Assembly: GCA_011316305.1 (NCBI GenBank)
Contig: SAUG01000077.1
Location: 124,001 to 188,000 of the forward strand
Direction: 5' to 3'
Origin: Rusavskia elegans
Lineage: Eukaryota; Ascomycota; Lecanoromycetes; Teloschistales; Teloschistaceae
Length of the DNA: 64,000 nucleotides
Shown here: piece after piece, positions 23,796-34,827 of the stretch
How positions within the stretch are numbered: position 1 is the stretch's first letter
Layout: each line of letters starts with the position of its first letter
Made by a program: the position numbers and the translations under genes
The notes under the pieces: model-generated
What the model was told of the DNA's origin: nothing
Database searches by the model: none
Seen by the model: the letters and a program-made list of their open reading frames with translations, nothing else

Positions 23796-24548
23796 GGTGC
23801 GTGGGATTACACATCGGAGAAAGACACTGAGGCTTTAGGTACATCGGATCAAAACGAAGGACCATCGAGGGAATCCATTTTTGTGATGGTTCCCAGCTGT
23901 AGACATTGGGGTTGGAAGGGGGACCATGATCCTGTAGTCATTCGGCGTTCAGAGAAGGCGATGCAGTGATGTCCTGGTAGAACAAAGACCACGTATACAG
24001 TTACAGCCAGTGAGGCGTGCTGGCGAGGCTGACTGCTGTTTCGTCCCCTGCAGAGTGGGCAATCTGTGTTCAAATTACACAGACAGGACCGGTATCACGA
24101 CATACTACGGCTCTTCCGAAAGACTTCAGCGATGATTAGATTGGTCGACGTCTTCCAGTGAGCAGGGTATGGGGATCTCCCGCGGCTGAAAATTCATGTA
24201 CAACATAGTGACGCAAAATTCGCCGAACAATTTCCGCACTTACGCTGCATGTAAGCACATGCATTCTTCCGCCTCGGCCAATCATGTATCTCAGGCAGAT
24301 TGAGGGAGCCTATTCATAGGGAATAAGGCTTGCGGTGAATCCGCTCTGCCATAGGTTGTTGTGGATCAATCAGAAGGAATTCGTTCTTTACAGCTGCTCG
24401 CATATCGCCTCTCAAGTCTGGATCAATTCGCGGTCTGCCAACTTAAAGGCCTTTCGAGGATCAGATTGTTCGAAAAGCTTAGGGAGTCCTTAGCGCCAAG
24501 TCTACCCCTATCCACGTGACTGTATCGTTGGAGGGCATAACGCTAGTG

Positions 24549-24570
24549 TTAGGGCTAGGGCTAGGGCTAT
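24549..24570. repeat. Degenerate telomere-like array (TTAGGG/CTAGGG)
   Basis: The string GTTAGGGCTAGGGCTAGGGC shows one TTAGGG followed by CTAGGG units. A similar shorter string occurs at 35719-35736. It could be a scar of an interstitial telomere repeat or part of a transposon end. Confidence 0.5.
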
Positions 24571-24758
24571 CGCTTTGGAGTCCATGCCAACATCACCCGT
24601 TGCGTTTTCAGCAAGCATCCTCATTATGACAAGGCATCTCACGAGGCAAGAATCCATCCGTTATTTGGCTCTGCTCCTCTTCAATCTCAGACCCTCACTG
24701 TAACAGAGCGCTAGAATACATCAGCATTAAGGTGTTTGTCCACCTATAACCCAACCTT

Positions 24759-24811
24759 CCAACAATACCGACATGCGTACCCCACACCAACAATACCGAC
24801 ATGCGTACCCC
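24759..24811. repeat. 28-bp tandem duplication
   Basis: The unit CCAACAATACCGACATGCGT plus CACCCC-like spacer occurs twice with a 28-bp period. It is non-coding and looks like a simple local duplication. Confidence 0.8.
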
Positions 24812-25863
24812 GTGCGGCCACTAAAGTCTAGGCGCCATCCAGAGGTCAAACCGAAGATGTCATCGTCCACCAGTCTCACAGTGCGTGGGATGATCGGCGA
24901 GGACTAGGCCCAGAGAATTGACTCAACGCGCGTGGACTGCATGCTTTCCTCGTCTGCAGTCCGATATGAACCCCAGTATCCGTCCATTCTGAGCATCCAA
25001 CGTTATCGGAGTACCTTCCCAATTTCCATGTCTGCGATCTCGAAGATGCTACAACATTTGTAGTCGATGGCGCCTTGTGCAGGCCAGTCTGTCGGCCGCT
25101 TTTTCGTCTCGTTTGGTGCAGACAATCTTGAGTAGGCACTCACTAATGCCACTCTGACCATGAATGTCTCCTCAATACTTTCCCGCTTTTGAGTTCCGTA
25201 CTTCAGCCAAGTTGCTTCACGGTAGGCGTACTCAGTGCGTAGACTTGCATAAATCCGCGCCGATGGGAATGTCAATTGCGAAGTTTTTACGATACAAACC
25301 TGATCAAGTCTCTCGAGAGTTAGGTGAAACCCGCAAAGGCAAGCTTTACGAGGTACTAATTCATTTGCCATCTCACTAATAGCCCTACCTTAGATCGTGG
25401 CCGCCATAGAATAAATAGGTGAACACCTTGCCGATTTCCAACCTCAGGGACTCAGTCACATGGAATTCCCCTTGACTTATGCACCCATATACTATGAGGA
25501 AACTAGGCCGTGTGCGTTTGAGTGAAGCACTCGATCTGCATGCGAGTCTACTGGCGCTTATCGAGCATCTCCGAGCCATTCAGGGAGTCTGAACAGAGGA
25601 CCCTGATAGCGTGCTGCAGAACCTCCTCAATTGATGATGTCCCTGCAGCGTAGTGGGCGGTACTACAAGAGGGTTTGATACTGCTTTCTAGGGTGTCATC
25701 ATCCTCGGTGCGCCTGCGTAAAGAGGACTTTCTCCCGCTACGAAGTTGCCTTGACTACTTCGCCATTGGAAAAAATCATATTCCAGCCGACCTTTGATCC
25801 AGTTACAAAAGTCAAGAAGTCAAACGCACAACAATACTACGATCCGTGTTCGATCGAAGGGAC

Positions 25864-26940
25864 ATGGTGAAGACTGCCCGAATCGCTGGAGCTTTGGCTC
25901 TCACAGCGTCTGTTGTATCGCAGGCTGTCCATGTGGACTTAGCCATTAATGAGGACCAAGTCGCTATGTAATAGATCCCTCTCCTCTCATTGTCTCGATC
26001 CTTTCATACACAATCAAATATCCGACTCAAGGAGGACTTCGGACTCCACGATCGATCACCCGGAACACCAAACTCAATCAACGTCTTCGGAAAGGATTTT
26101 CCCCTTTGCGGACCAGTCGACTACGAATTGCTGTGGTCCTGACCCGGCAAAGAGTCAATGCCCCAGCCTCAATAGTAAGGAAGCCTTTCCATTGTGACCA
26201 TCTTAACTCAACACTGTGACCCAGATCAAACAAAAATCTATGGCGGATACCCGGCAACTTTCTACTGCGCTAGCGTTATCGAGGCCACTCTTCTCACATC
26301 GGGAGAGAAGCCGACCCTCGAAGCCTGTGCAGCCTGGTGTGGTCCCTATGATGTGAGCCTCCAGACTATGCTCTCACCAATCCCATACGCCAACTCACGC
26401 CTCTACAGCACTGCTATAGTATCGAATGCGATCAGGAGCGGAGGAAATGTTGGTTATACAAGGAGGAAAAGGCGCCGACGAGATTTAATACCAAGTACGA
26501 CAGCGCTGTCTTGCGCAAAAGAGATCATACAGATTGTCCCGAGATTGATGGTCTGAGCATTCAACCCCACATTTGCTACCGTATTTTCTAACGTCGAGTT
26601 TCTGTGTCAGGCGTGACCCACACCGTCGAAGGCAGAGCCGCGACATTTTCTTGCTCCACCGCCATCGATGGTGACTGGTCGATTATGACGAAAGCAGACT
26701 CACTGCTGGCTTGCTCCATCAAGTGGTAAGCACTCATCCATACTAAATTGTCTGCCAGAGATATCCTGATTCATTTCTATCAAACGCTCGATCGGATGAG
26801 TGCCGCGCTGGGGACTTCGACGGTGTAAATAAGACGTGCAATTTGATTACCGGTGGAGGTTCAATACCGGGCAAGGCAAACGATCAAGGACTTGATAGCT
26901 TTGTTCTCGGCAGCAGCAAATGCGAAAGTATGTACCGATA
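25864..26940 (+). CDS. Secreted cysteine-rich protein with two Apple/PAN-like modules
   Basis: The ATG at 25864 opens a signal peptide (MVKTARIAGALALTASVVSQA). Exons then join in phase: 25864-25967, a second from about 26032 carrying NCCGPDPAKSQCPSL, a third beginning NQTKIYGGYPATFYC up to 26352, and 26436 onward with KCWLYKEEKAPTRFN. A second copy of the module follows: CPEIDG, VEGRAATFSC, ADSLLACSIK, then CRAGDFDGVNKTCNL. Aligned, both modules run CP-(L/I)-(N/D)...G..ATF.C...T...AC, the cysteine spacing of Apple/PAN-like domains of fungal secreted proteins, which bind proteins or sugars. The join after IKW at about 26729 does not close in phase, and a GTATGT donor near 26930 hints at a further exon that I could not find. 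Role unknown; its size and cysteines fit a wall-associated protein or candidate effector. Confidence 0.6.
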
Positions 26941-28846
26941 CTGATGGAGTGGGCATCAAGTGGAAAAGCGAGGATTCAACTCTATGATGGATGATGAAGA
27001 CTTGTAGCGTACACGCATTCAACAGGCGACCTAGAGTATGGAGAGAATCTATGACACAGTGAGCCTCAATGCTGCAGAACCAAACTTCAACAAGAGGGAG
27101 ACGGGGATGAAGTATGCGGACCCGACATGGGGCACAATGGTTACATGACAAAATGTCGAGGACCAAGGCCCAAGTACGTCTCCGGGGTAGGGTCAGTGTA
27201 AAGCTACCATACAGGCAACAGATGGTACCAACGCAGGTAAATCGATCTCATTCGGAGGGGCACATCAAATCGACATGTTCATCATGATATTTTCGATATC
27301 TCAACCAGGAATCCTGACGAGGCATCCGCATCACCTCAATCACGGCTGCTACTGAGCTGTTTTCGAGGGCGATGGAGCTCACAGTTGCCAACAGAACACC
27401 GATCCATCTCGAGCTTCCCATGGATATGGCTCGCTACCCCATATTCCTCGAACCTAGAAAGCAGAGAGGGAAGTCATAGCCTCTGATTGAATCTGATTGA
27501 GACGCGAGAAAAGCAAATCAACTCAAACAATTCCTCATCTCTTCACCCAGATTTTCAGGAAACTTGTGGCTTGATGTCAACAGTCAAGACCATCTCAATC
27601 CCCTCAAGTACCCACGAAGACCTAATCCGCCTTCGCCCGTCTTTGGTCTGACACTTGACCCCCTCTACGAATCGCAAGTTGAACACACTATCTCGACTGG
27701 ATACCCATCAGCAACACTTGCACTCGCAAGAGGTCTTGCGGGAAGACGGCTTTATTTCGTAAGCAGAAGCACATAGTCTCGACAAGCTTGAAAGGCCCCG
27801 TCTGAGCTTCTTCGATCGGACCCTGACACAAGCTTGCATCATGGACGTCGTCATCCCCATGTCAGGCCCGGGGGCTGGTTTCCTCACTAAATCGGCAACG
27901 ATGTCGCGGGACTATGCAAATCCACACAACATGAATCTGTACAAGGATATTAGTCCTGGCAGGATCCTGCAAATACATCTGCCGGACAAGACCTCTACGA
28001 AGGTAGCCCCACCAGAGCTGATGAATATACTCAACGCCCTTGGATTTAGATCAGAGAGACTGCCATGTCTGTGGAGCGTTCTGATTTGTATGCAGAGTAC
28101 GAGTTCACTAATAGGCTGGAGACAACCATCCATGCGTTTCTATGCCCGCTTTTGGAGTATAAAAGGGCGTTCCAACCTAAGAGGCGATGGTCTCATCAGG
28201 GGATCAATTCCCGTAATGGTTCGAGGGGTGTAGGACGCAATATGGAAGGCTTCAACAGGGCCTCGCCAACTCCTGAATGCTTTTCCCTGGACCATACAGC
28301 AACGCTTTTTCATCCCATACACTGGTGGAGTCGCCGATTTGGCTGGCAGCCGAGATATTTGGTACCTACCCTAGCAGTTGCAGCGATACACACTGTCCAA
28401 GGTCAGCCGGGGAGCAACTCCTACATGAAGCTTTATCAAGGACTGGGCAATTAGACTCTCCCGGCCTACCCTTTTCGATCTTGATTTTATGAAAGGCCAA
28501 TGATGGAGCGTACCAGGCACGGAAGCATGACGGGCTATTTAACATTTCTTGCGATAACTTTGCAGCAGTCCACTCTGTGCCTGAATATTCTCTTTGAGAT
28601 CAGTCACACCAAGTTTGACTCCAGAAAGAATACTTGCACCCAGCTGGTGCGCTTCCCAACCAGGGCGTCTCTAGCCATGCTTGCGAATCCCACAAACTAT
28701 GGAATGGTAAACAAGAGAACATCCCTGCAACATTCCAGGGGTTTTCCATTCCATCAGATCAGAGCGTATCCTCCTAGTATCGAACCTCATATCCATCACC
28801 ATCCTAAGACGTCCCAACCCCGGGTCGTGTCGACGCTTCTCGAGAG
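26941..28846. other. Region with unassigned open frames
   Basis: Plus-strand frames at 27564-27776, 27841-28233 and 28065-28454 are open for 70-130 codons each and overlap or follow one another, but none shows a signal peptide, a domain or an in-phase splice chain. The frame starting at 27841 (MDVVIPMSGPGAGF) is the most protein-like. These may be pieces of an unrecognised or decayed gene. No repeat was seen. Confidence 0.3.
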
Positions 28847-30630
28847 TCAGCTCGTCGACGCCCCGTGATTCCTTGTTGTGATCTGCCCAACGCCCAACGA
28901 ACCCTCGACTCCCTGAATGAAAATCGCGAATTGATAATCCTTTGCGACATTTGAACAAACCACCACCCCACCGAAAACACCTTCCCCGAGCATGCGCCAC
29001 GTCATTTGCGGTCCTGGATTGACCACCAAGTCCACCCAAACATCTCCACTCCTTAGAGGCCAGTGCATGCTCTGTCTACCAATCGGCACGTCAACTTGTC
29101 CGCTGTTCATTCTTTGAAACACGTCTAGATTCAGTTCAAGCCAGGCTCTCTGGCAGGCTGCCGGGTTCAGCGACCCTCGATACCCGTAATACTCCCACGT
29201 GGTGATCATGCCGGCATCGTGGCGAACATAAGGATCACGGATCGCGGTCCTGCAACATGTAAGTCATCAGAAAGAAGTACATGGACGCGGTGACCTACAC
29301 ATTCACGCGAGAAGCGTTGACTTTCACCTCCGCTACCGCTGTAAGTGTTGCAGCCAGATCAGTCGGCCGAGGCACGTTCGACTCCGTATCGTTCCTTGAA
29401 CCAGCTATGTTCCCAGGCGTCGACCCCCTTCTCATCATCCGTCCATATCCCACCGCCTGTCCCGCACCGTCCAATGAAACCGAGAATCGAAATTCTTTCC
29501 CTTCGTAAACCACCATCTGTGCACCGGTGATACCTTCTGCCAGCATCCTCCAGGTCATAATCCGACGTGAAATCAGCACGAAATCTACCGGTTCAGCATC
29601 ACGGTAGACGCCCGTCCAGGTTCTTGTGCCTGCACCTATCAGACTGTCAGGAGGATGACGATTCTTCGCCTCGTTATAAGCACCATGGGCAGCCATGGCC
29701 GCGGCATTATAGTCCAGATGTCCGGAAAAGCCGAGAAATACCCAAGTGGAGACCATGCCATCGTGCTGCCAAATAAAAGGGTCGGTGACTGCCGTGAGGG
29801 CAGTACTGTAGGACACAAGTCAGTAGCGCACCCCTTCTCCAACACCACCAATCCATCACGAAAAACCAACATACCTATTAGCACCTGCGAACTCCACCAC
29901 CTCAGCCGGCGGCAACCTCACCCCAGCCTTCTCACTCCTCCCCTCCACCCTCCCCCTCCTCCTCCCTCCATCGACACCCCCCCTCCTAACCTTCGTATCC
30001 CCAATCCCCACCTCCCCCTCCACCCCCTGCGTCATGACCAAAAACTGAAACTCCCTCCCATCCAAACAAATCAGCGCCTTCACAGCTCGCCACACCTCCC
30101 ACACCATCCGCCACGTCATCTCCTCCCTCGGCATAATCACAACATCCACCGTCACCCCGCTCTCCTCATCGTATCCCACCCAATGCCGCGTCTGCGTCCC
30201 CATCCGCTGATCCGCCTGCCCGGCGCGGAGTTTGGTTTCTGCTTCCGTGTAGGCTTGGGACCAGGCTTGCAGGGCGGGGTGTTGCGGGAGGTGGCTGTGG
30301 AGGCCGTAGAATTCCCAGCATGAGATGTGGCCCGGGGATTGGGTGACCCAGGGGTCAGGGAAGTAGCCGTTGGGGGTGATTCTATTTCTGTTGTTGGGTA
30401 TGTGGATTAGGTTACATGTGCTTTACGGACTGCCTTTGCGGCTTGGGGGTTGAATTCGGAGGTTTCTGTACTTACGGGGTCGAGAGATCATTGTTCGGGA
30501 GTGGACATGATGGGTCCTTGTTGGAGAGGGAGAAGGGTCTATTTATCGAACTGTGAGGGTCTATAGCGAGGGCTGCGACATACGCCGACGACGCTGCTAG
30601 TAGTAGGAATCGCATCATCATCATCATCAT
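28847..30630 (-). CDS. Secreted protein with three tandem copies of an unnamed domain
   Basis: Four exons close exactly: 30476-30630, 29875-30381, 29299-29805 and 28847-29249 (155, 507, 507 and 403 bp), giving 523 aa. Introns (94, 69 and 49 bp) are all in phase 2. Exon 1 begins at six consecutive ATG codons and encodes a signal peptide (RFLLLAASSAYVAALA). Each of the other three exons carries one copy of a domain of about 110 residues: an entry around DPW, DPF or DPY; an aromatic stretch (CWEFYGL, TWVFLGF, TWEYYGY); then a hydrophobic strand followed by the core MTWRM (MTWRMVWEV, MTWRMLAEG, MTWRMLGEG); then a strand with the F-x-F or Y-x-F pattern (REFQFLV, KEFRFSV, KDYQFAI). Exons 2 and 3 have identical length, pointing to exon duplication. 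I do not recognise the domain; fungal secreted proteins with an LTW-type core exist but are uncharacterised. Confidence 0.8.
30613..30630 (-). repeat. (ATG)6 microsatellite at a start codon
   Basis: Six ATG triplets in a row form the start of the secreted tandem-domain gene. Any of them could initiate and all give the same signal peptide with one to six Met. Slippage here would not break the frame. Confidence 0.9.
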
Positions 30631-31345
30631 CAGAGATATGGTACAACCTTCGATCACAGTCACTATTTGTAGTTTCCCGTCACAGAACAGAAGCGACCGG
30701 GTTATATTTGGCTTCTTGTCTTATCTCGTGGCTGTCGCAACTCATATTACGCATTATCCGCATGCACCGACAGCTGTCAGGTCGGGAAAAATCACCGGCG
30801 GAAACGGATATACCGTTCTATCCGCAGCTGAAGGGGGAAGTGATTTGAAGGGTGTCGCTAGCATGCACGTCGTATATGCGGATACTGTATCTCCTTGTCT
30901 TCGACATTCTTCAATGTATTAAAATAGTATGCTGGCGTCGACCTTCAGAGAGTCTAATTGCTGCGATTTTTGACTCAGATCTGATGAGAATAATGAAAAT
31001 AACTTACGGGAGTACAATGATTGAGTATTCCGCAACGGGAACGCATTCTTGGAAGACGCATTGAAACGGCATTGAATATTGTGCACTTACGGTATGTCAT
31101 CTTCTCCTTTTCTTAGCCCGCCGAAAGCTCTTGGCAATGGTCATTCTATCATCAGATACAGACCGTCAGTACTTTGATTTTCTATTCTATTCTCTCACAA
31201 CCCAAGTATCCAGATGCTCGATCCTGGGACATTGGATTCGACCGGCAGTCAAGGTATCGGATGCCCACCTTACCAGACGAAGTGATAGTCCGTCCTTGAT
31301 ATCAACACGCCCATGGTCCTCCCCATCACCGGATCTATCAAAAGA
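30631..31345. other. Intergenic region
   Basis: No supported gene. This is the upstream side of the secreted tandem-domain gene and the downstream side of the 648-aa orphan. Short frames on the plus strand have no motif. Confidence 0.5.
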
Positions 31346-33633
31346 TCAATCTATATCCATCTTCGCCGCATCATCGAACCCCAACCAATATCTCACCGAC
31401 TTCTTCTTGAGCTCGGTCTTAAGCGCCTCCGGGTCGCCATCAATATTAAGCAGGCGTATTGATGGTAGTTGCTGTCGTTCCAGGATAGGCTTCCAAAGCC
31501 TCTCATTCAGCTCTTTGAAACAAGTGTTGTACTCCGGAACCATCTCCAAAATCTCGCCCACGAAATCCCGTAAGTGGTCCGGCTTCATATACTCGTTCAG
31601 ACTATTCCCCAAGAAACGATAAGCCAATCGTCCTCTGCCACAGGACACCTTGTGAGCTCAAGAACGACTTACTCGTGCGTCTTTCCTCCCCTCATCGCCC
31701 CCACCAGCAACCATATTGCCCCCGTACACATCTCACTCAACACGTCCAAATTCCCACCCAACCGGCACATTCTTCCAAACCGTGCTCTTTGTTGTCTCCA
31801 TTCCTTAACGTCCTCTTGTTGTCTCACCTGGCCGCCTGATGCTTGGCTCATAATGAAGCTGTTCAACTCGTTCATCCACGGAACACGCGAGCTGGGAACC
31901 CGTTTGCCGGCTTCGACGACCCATTTTTTCAAAAACGTCGAGACCTCGCTCTCTCTGTCCATTATCTGGTCGTGCGCGATCGTCAATTTGTGTGCGAAAA
32001 GGGTTTGTTGGTGGTAATTCATGGCATTTCCGATAACGACACCGCAAACTTTGTCATCTACTTGAATGTTGAGATAGATGTTCACTAACTCCTTGACCTC
32101 TTCCGGAGCCCCGCTCATCGTTGCTGACTCGGTCACTTGGATCTGGTTTACCGGGATTCTTTCGGTGGGCGATAGCGAGGCCATGATCGTGTTATACCTT
32201 CGACAGCCGTTCGTCAGATTTTCCATCGTGTCGAAGCTGAAGAGCCTAGCAAAGAAGGCAGCGTAAGAAGTAGGCATATTCACCCCCTTGACCTTCGCCC
32301 TCTGCTCAACCATCTTGATGGCCCTCTCTGAAGATATGCCATGGTGCGGATTGTCTTTTGGACCGATAGACATCATGGCGGCGGGCCATTGTGGTAGATG
32401 GGTGGTTTTATGGTCGCGTCTTTTGTATGGCTGGAATTGTCTCGGTTTGCCGTTATTTTCGATGCGCTTCCTACGCTTGGAAGGATATGTTATACGGCCA
32501 TTGTGACCGATGGTAGTGGCGGGCCAATACTCTTTGTCAACAGGCGTCCTCGAGCCTCGAGAATTTAGAATCTCGGAGTCAGTATCAGATCCATCTTCAG
32601 AATTTGCTGACGAATTAGTCAGGTGGCTTTGACCCAGTTGTAGCTCCAGTTGCGCCTGATCGCTGTCGTAGAATTTCTGACGTTTAGTCTCCCTCGTGGT
32701 TCCCTAAGGTTTCCTGTCAATGTTGTCTTCAAAATCGCAACGGTGAATGTGAGACGTACGATTTCATGGCCAGGATCTGGATCATCATCGTTGTCATCCA
32801 GTGACGAAACAGCACTGCGCGCTTTCGTGGCCCTGGATTCTCTGACGGGCATCTTTCGACGTTTGGCAGTTTTCGCAACCTGCTGAATTCATGCATCAGC
32901 AACACTAACGTAAGTTAGTGAGTGTCGCGTTGAGGGCTTACTGTCTCAATTGCAGCGTGGCCATCCACTTCATCTTCCACATCACCCACTGGTTCAGTCG
33001 CCTGATTTCTCCGAGGATGGATCTCAACAGTGACTCCAACACTTCGATCAGCCTTCTCTCGTTTGATCTCCTCTCGTCCACGGCGATCGCCATCAACACC
33101 ATCCACCTCATCCTCGAGGTCTTCACCAACAAACCCATCCAGGTATTTCTCCACGCTCCCAATTCGTTTTTCTAGATCCGTTGTGTCTTGACCTCCAACA
33201 CAGCACATCACAAAGCGCCATTGCAGCTGATGCCCATATGGATCCGTCAGATTAACATTGAAAGCGGAGCGAGGTGTCATGGGTGATTTGATATGAACAG
33301 TTGATGGGAGGGCAGGAAGGTGGGGACACAAACATTCGGATTCAAAAACTTTGAAAGACTTTCATGAAGTGTACTAGGAATCCTATACGTTCCCTTCAAG
33401 CCCGGCTTTTGTGGGTCGGACGGACTGGTGATGGGGATGAGAGTGAGGGTTTTCTGCGCAGGATATGTTAGTCAGGTCATAAACGCGGCTTGGAATTCCA
33501 GAAGAACGTATGGAATGGAACATGTACATACTTCGTGGACACTCTGTTTGTCTTCTGAGACTGACGCTGCTACCGCTGCTGTCGATGGAGGGGCGGTTGA
33601 GGATGATTTTTCAGCGTTTCTGGTGTGCACCAT
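31346..33633 (-). CDS. 648-aa nuclear-looking orphan protein
   Basis: Six exons close in one frame: 33532-33633, 33334-33453, 32942-33226, 32760-32879, 31674-32703 and 31346-31635, with introns of 38-121 bp and good GT-AG ends (GTATGT, GTTTGT, GTAAGC, GTACGT, GTAAGT). The protein starts MVHTRNAEKSSS and has a low-complexity first half with basic clusters (AKTAKRRKMPVR, YPSKRRKRIEN, PYKRRDHK) and acidic runs (SSLDDNDDDPDPG, EDGSDTDSE), typical of nuclear proteins. The C-terminal half (from about MMSIGPKDNPHHG) is a folded, mostly helical domain of about 330 residues with FFARLFSFDT, GVVIGNAMNYHQQ, WLLVGAMRGGKTHE and a final YRFLGNSLNEY...VRYWLGFDDA. GAMRGGKTH looks superficially like a P-loop but lacks the spacing. 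I do not recognise the family; DNA or chromatin work is only an inference from composition. Confidence 0.75.
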
Positions 33634-34238
33634 GGTCGCTTGTTTGATGTTTGATAATGATGCGAGGCGATTTGTAGTGTACGAGCTGGGGGAATTGAGA
33701 GCAGTATACGGATACGGATATGACAGTGAGGACTGACGTTGCTGGCGGAGGGGGAATTGGTCCTCGTGGGGAGACTCATGATTGTCGGTAATGCTGGGTC
33801 AGGATGTGGAGGTGAATGAGACTGTGATTCATATCTGTGTCAATGAAACCCTGTGGATGTCCTTCAAAGGTGTGAATGACACTTCTTCCCAAGTTTAGTA
33901 GGTTTGGTGGACGATTCTGATATTCTGTCCAAGAAAACGGTCATTGCTTCTTCGTAGATTTGTTTGCGGACAACAAAGATACGAACGTCGATCAGTCCCA
34001 TCTCCTCATCACTACCATCTCCTCATCACTACCATCTCCTCATCACTACCTTCTTCGATGTATTGGGGTCTCGATTGGTCCGGCTCCATCTGCACCACCA
34101 TGTAGGGCCTGCGGAGGATGAGATGGTGAATCTCCGTTCTCAACTCCAGCAACAGATCCAGGAACCGAAAAGGTGGTTTGGGAATAGGAGTGATTTGGGA
34201 AAAGGAGTGACAGCTCCACCACAAGTTTCCAGGTGGTC
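33634..34238. other. Intergenic region with a 17-bp triple repeat
   Basis: No supported gene. At 33999-34049 the 17-bp unit CATCTCCTCATCACTAC is repeated three times in tandem. Confidence 0.6.
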
Positions 34239-34827
34239 CTAACGACACCGATTCCACAACTGAGTTGCCACTCTGTTGACGCGTTGCCCCTGGCTCGGTC
34301 GGTGTTCATAACATTCGCCATAGCCACCAATCTCTCTGCAAGCAGGAGAACTACCACCGGCATCAAAGCCACTGGAGTCGGATTCGGAGTCGACTGATTC
34401 GGGCCAGGGCTTGCGGCTGGGACAGCCTACATCTACCAATGGGGACAATGGTATTCGGGCATTGATGGCCTGCAGCTCGATACGGTATCGACCGTTGTCA
34501 GCCTCAAGCTGGGTTACAAAGGGTAAACGTTCATCCGGTGTCATATTCCTCCAGGCATCATTGGTGCTGAAGGAAGGGTCCTTCTCTTCGTGGAGAAGGG
34601 TCAACTGCCGTTGCGGTACGTGCTTGCACTTGGTGGAATATTGACTCACTTAGAGACTCGCCTGCAAAGACCATGGAGAGAGATGATTTTGGATATCTCT
34701 CTGGTGCAGCCCATAATGCGGCATCTTTGCGTCGTGCATCAAGTCTGAGCTGCTTGGCTGGGGAAGATTTCTTGACTTCGCGGACATTAGATCCGGACCC
34801 GAGTGCTTGTACTGCAAATGTCTGCAT
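34239..34827 (-). CDS. HMG-box-like protein, structure uncertain
   Basis: Two overlapping minus-strand frames appear to belong together. The upstream one has a Met at 34827 (MQTFAVQALG) and reaches PKSSLSMVFAGESL; the downstream one (to the stop at 34239) contains WRNMTPDERLPFVTQLEAD followed by NGRYRIELQAIN. That second part matches the last two helices of an HMG box (Trp, then a Pro-Asp/Glu-Glu motif, Pro-Phe, and the Asp...Arg-Tyr helix). HMG boxes bend DNA in chromatin, mating-type and mitochondrial proteins. The join between the frames does not close in phase with the obvious GTGAGT donor, and the first HMG helix is not clear, so this may be a degraded gene. The tail is Ser/Asp-rich (SVDSESDSSG). 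Confidence 0.4.

Larger units (their letters stand above)
23796..25863. other. Intergenic region with telomere-like and tandem repeats
   Basis: About 2 kb without a supported gene. It contains a short TTAGGG-like array (24549-24570) and a 28-bp tandem duplication (24759-24811), listed separately. Two minus-strand frames at 25003-25371 and 25385-25579 are open but show no motif and do not join convincingly. Confidence 0.5.

Noticed and set aside
28671..29039. Minus-strand frame overlapping the last exon of the tandem-domain gene
   Set aside because: The other frame keeps the exon phase and the domain pattern; this one does neither.
31640..31710. AMRGGKTHE read as an ATP-binding P-loop in the 648-aa orphan
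   Set aside because: The spacing G-x4-G-K-(S/T) is not met and no Walker B follows.
33428..33736. 102-codon plus-strand frame
   Set aside because: Antisense to the first exons of the 648-aa orphan, which are supported by splice phase.
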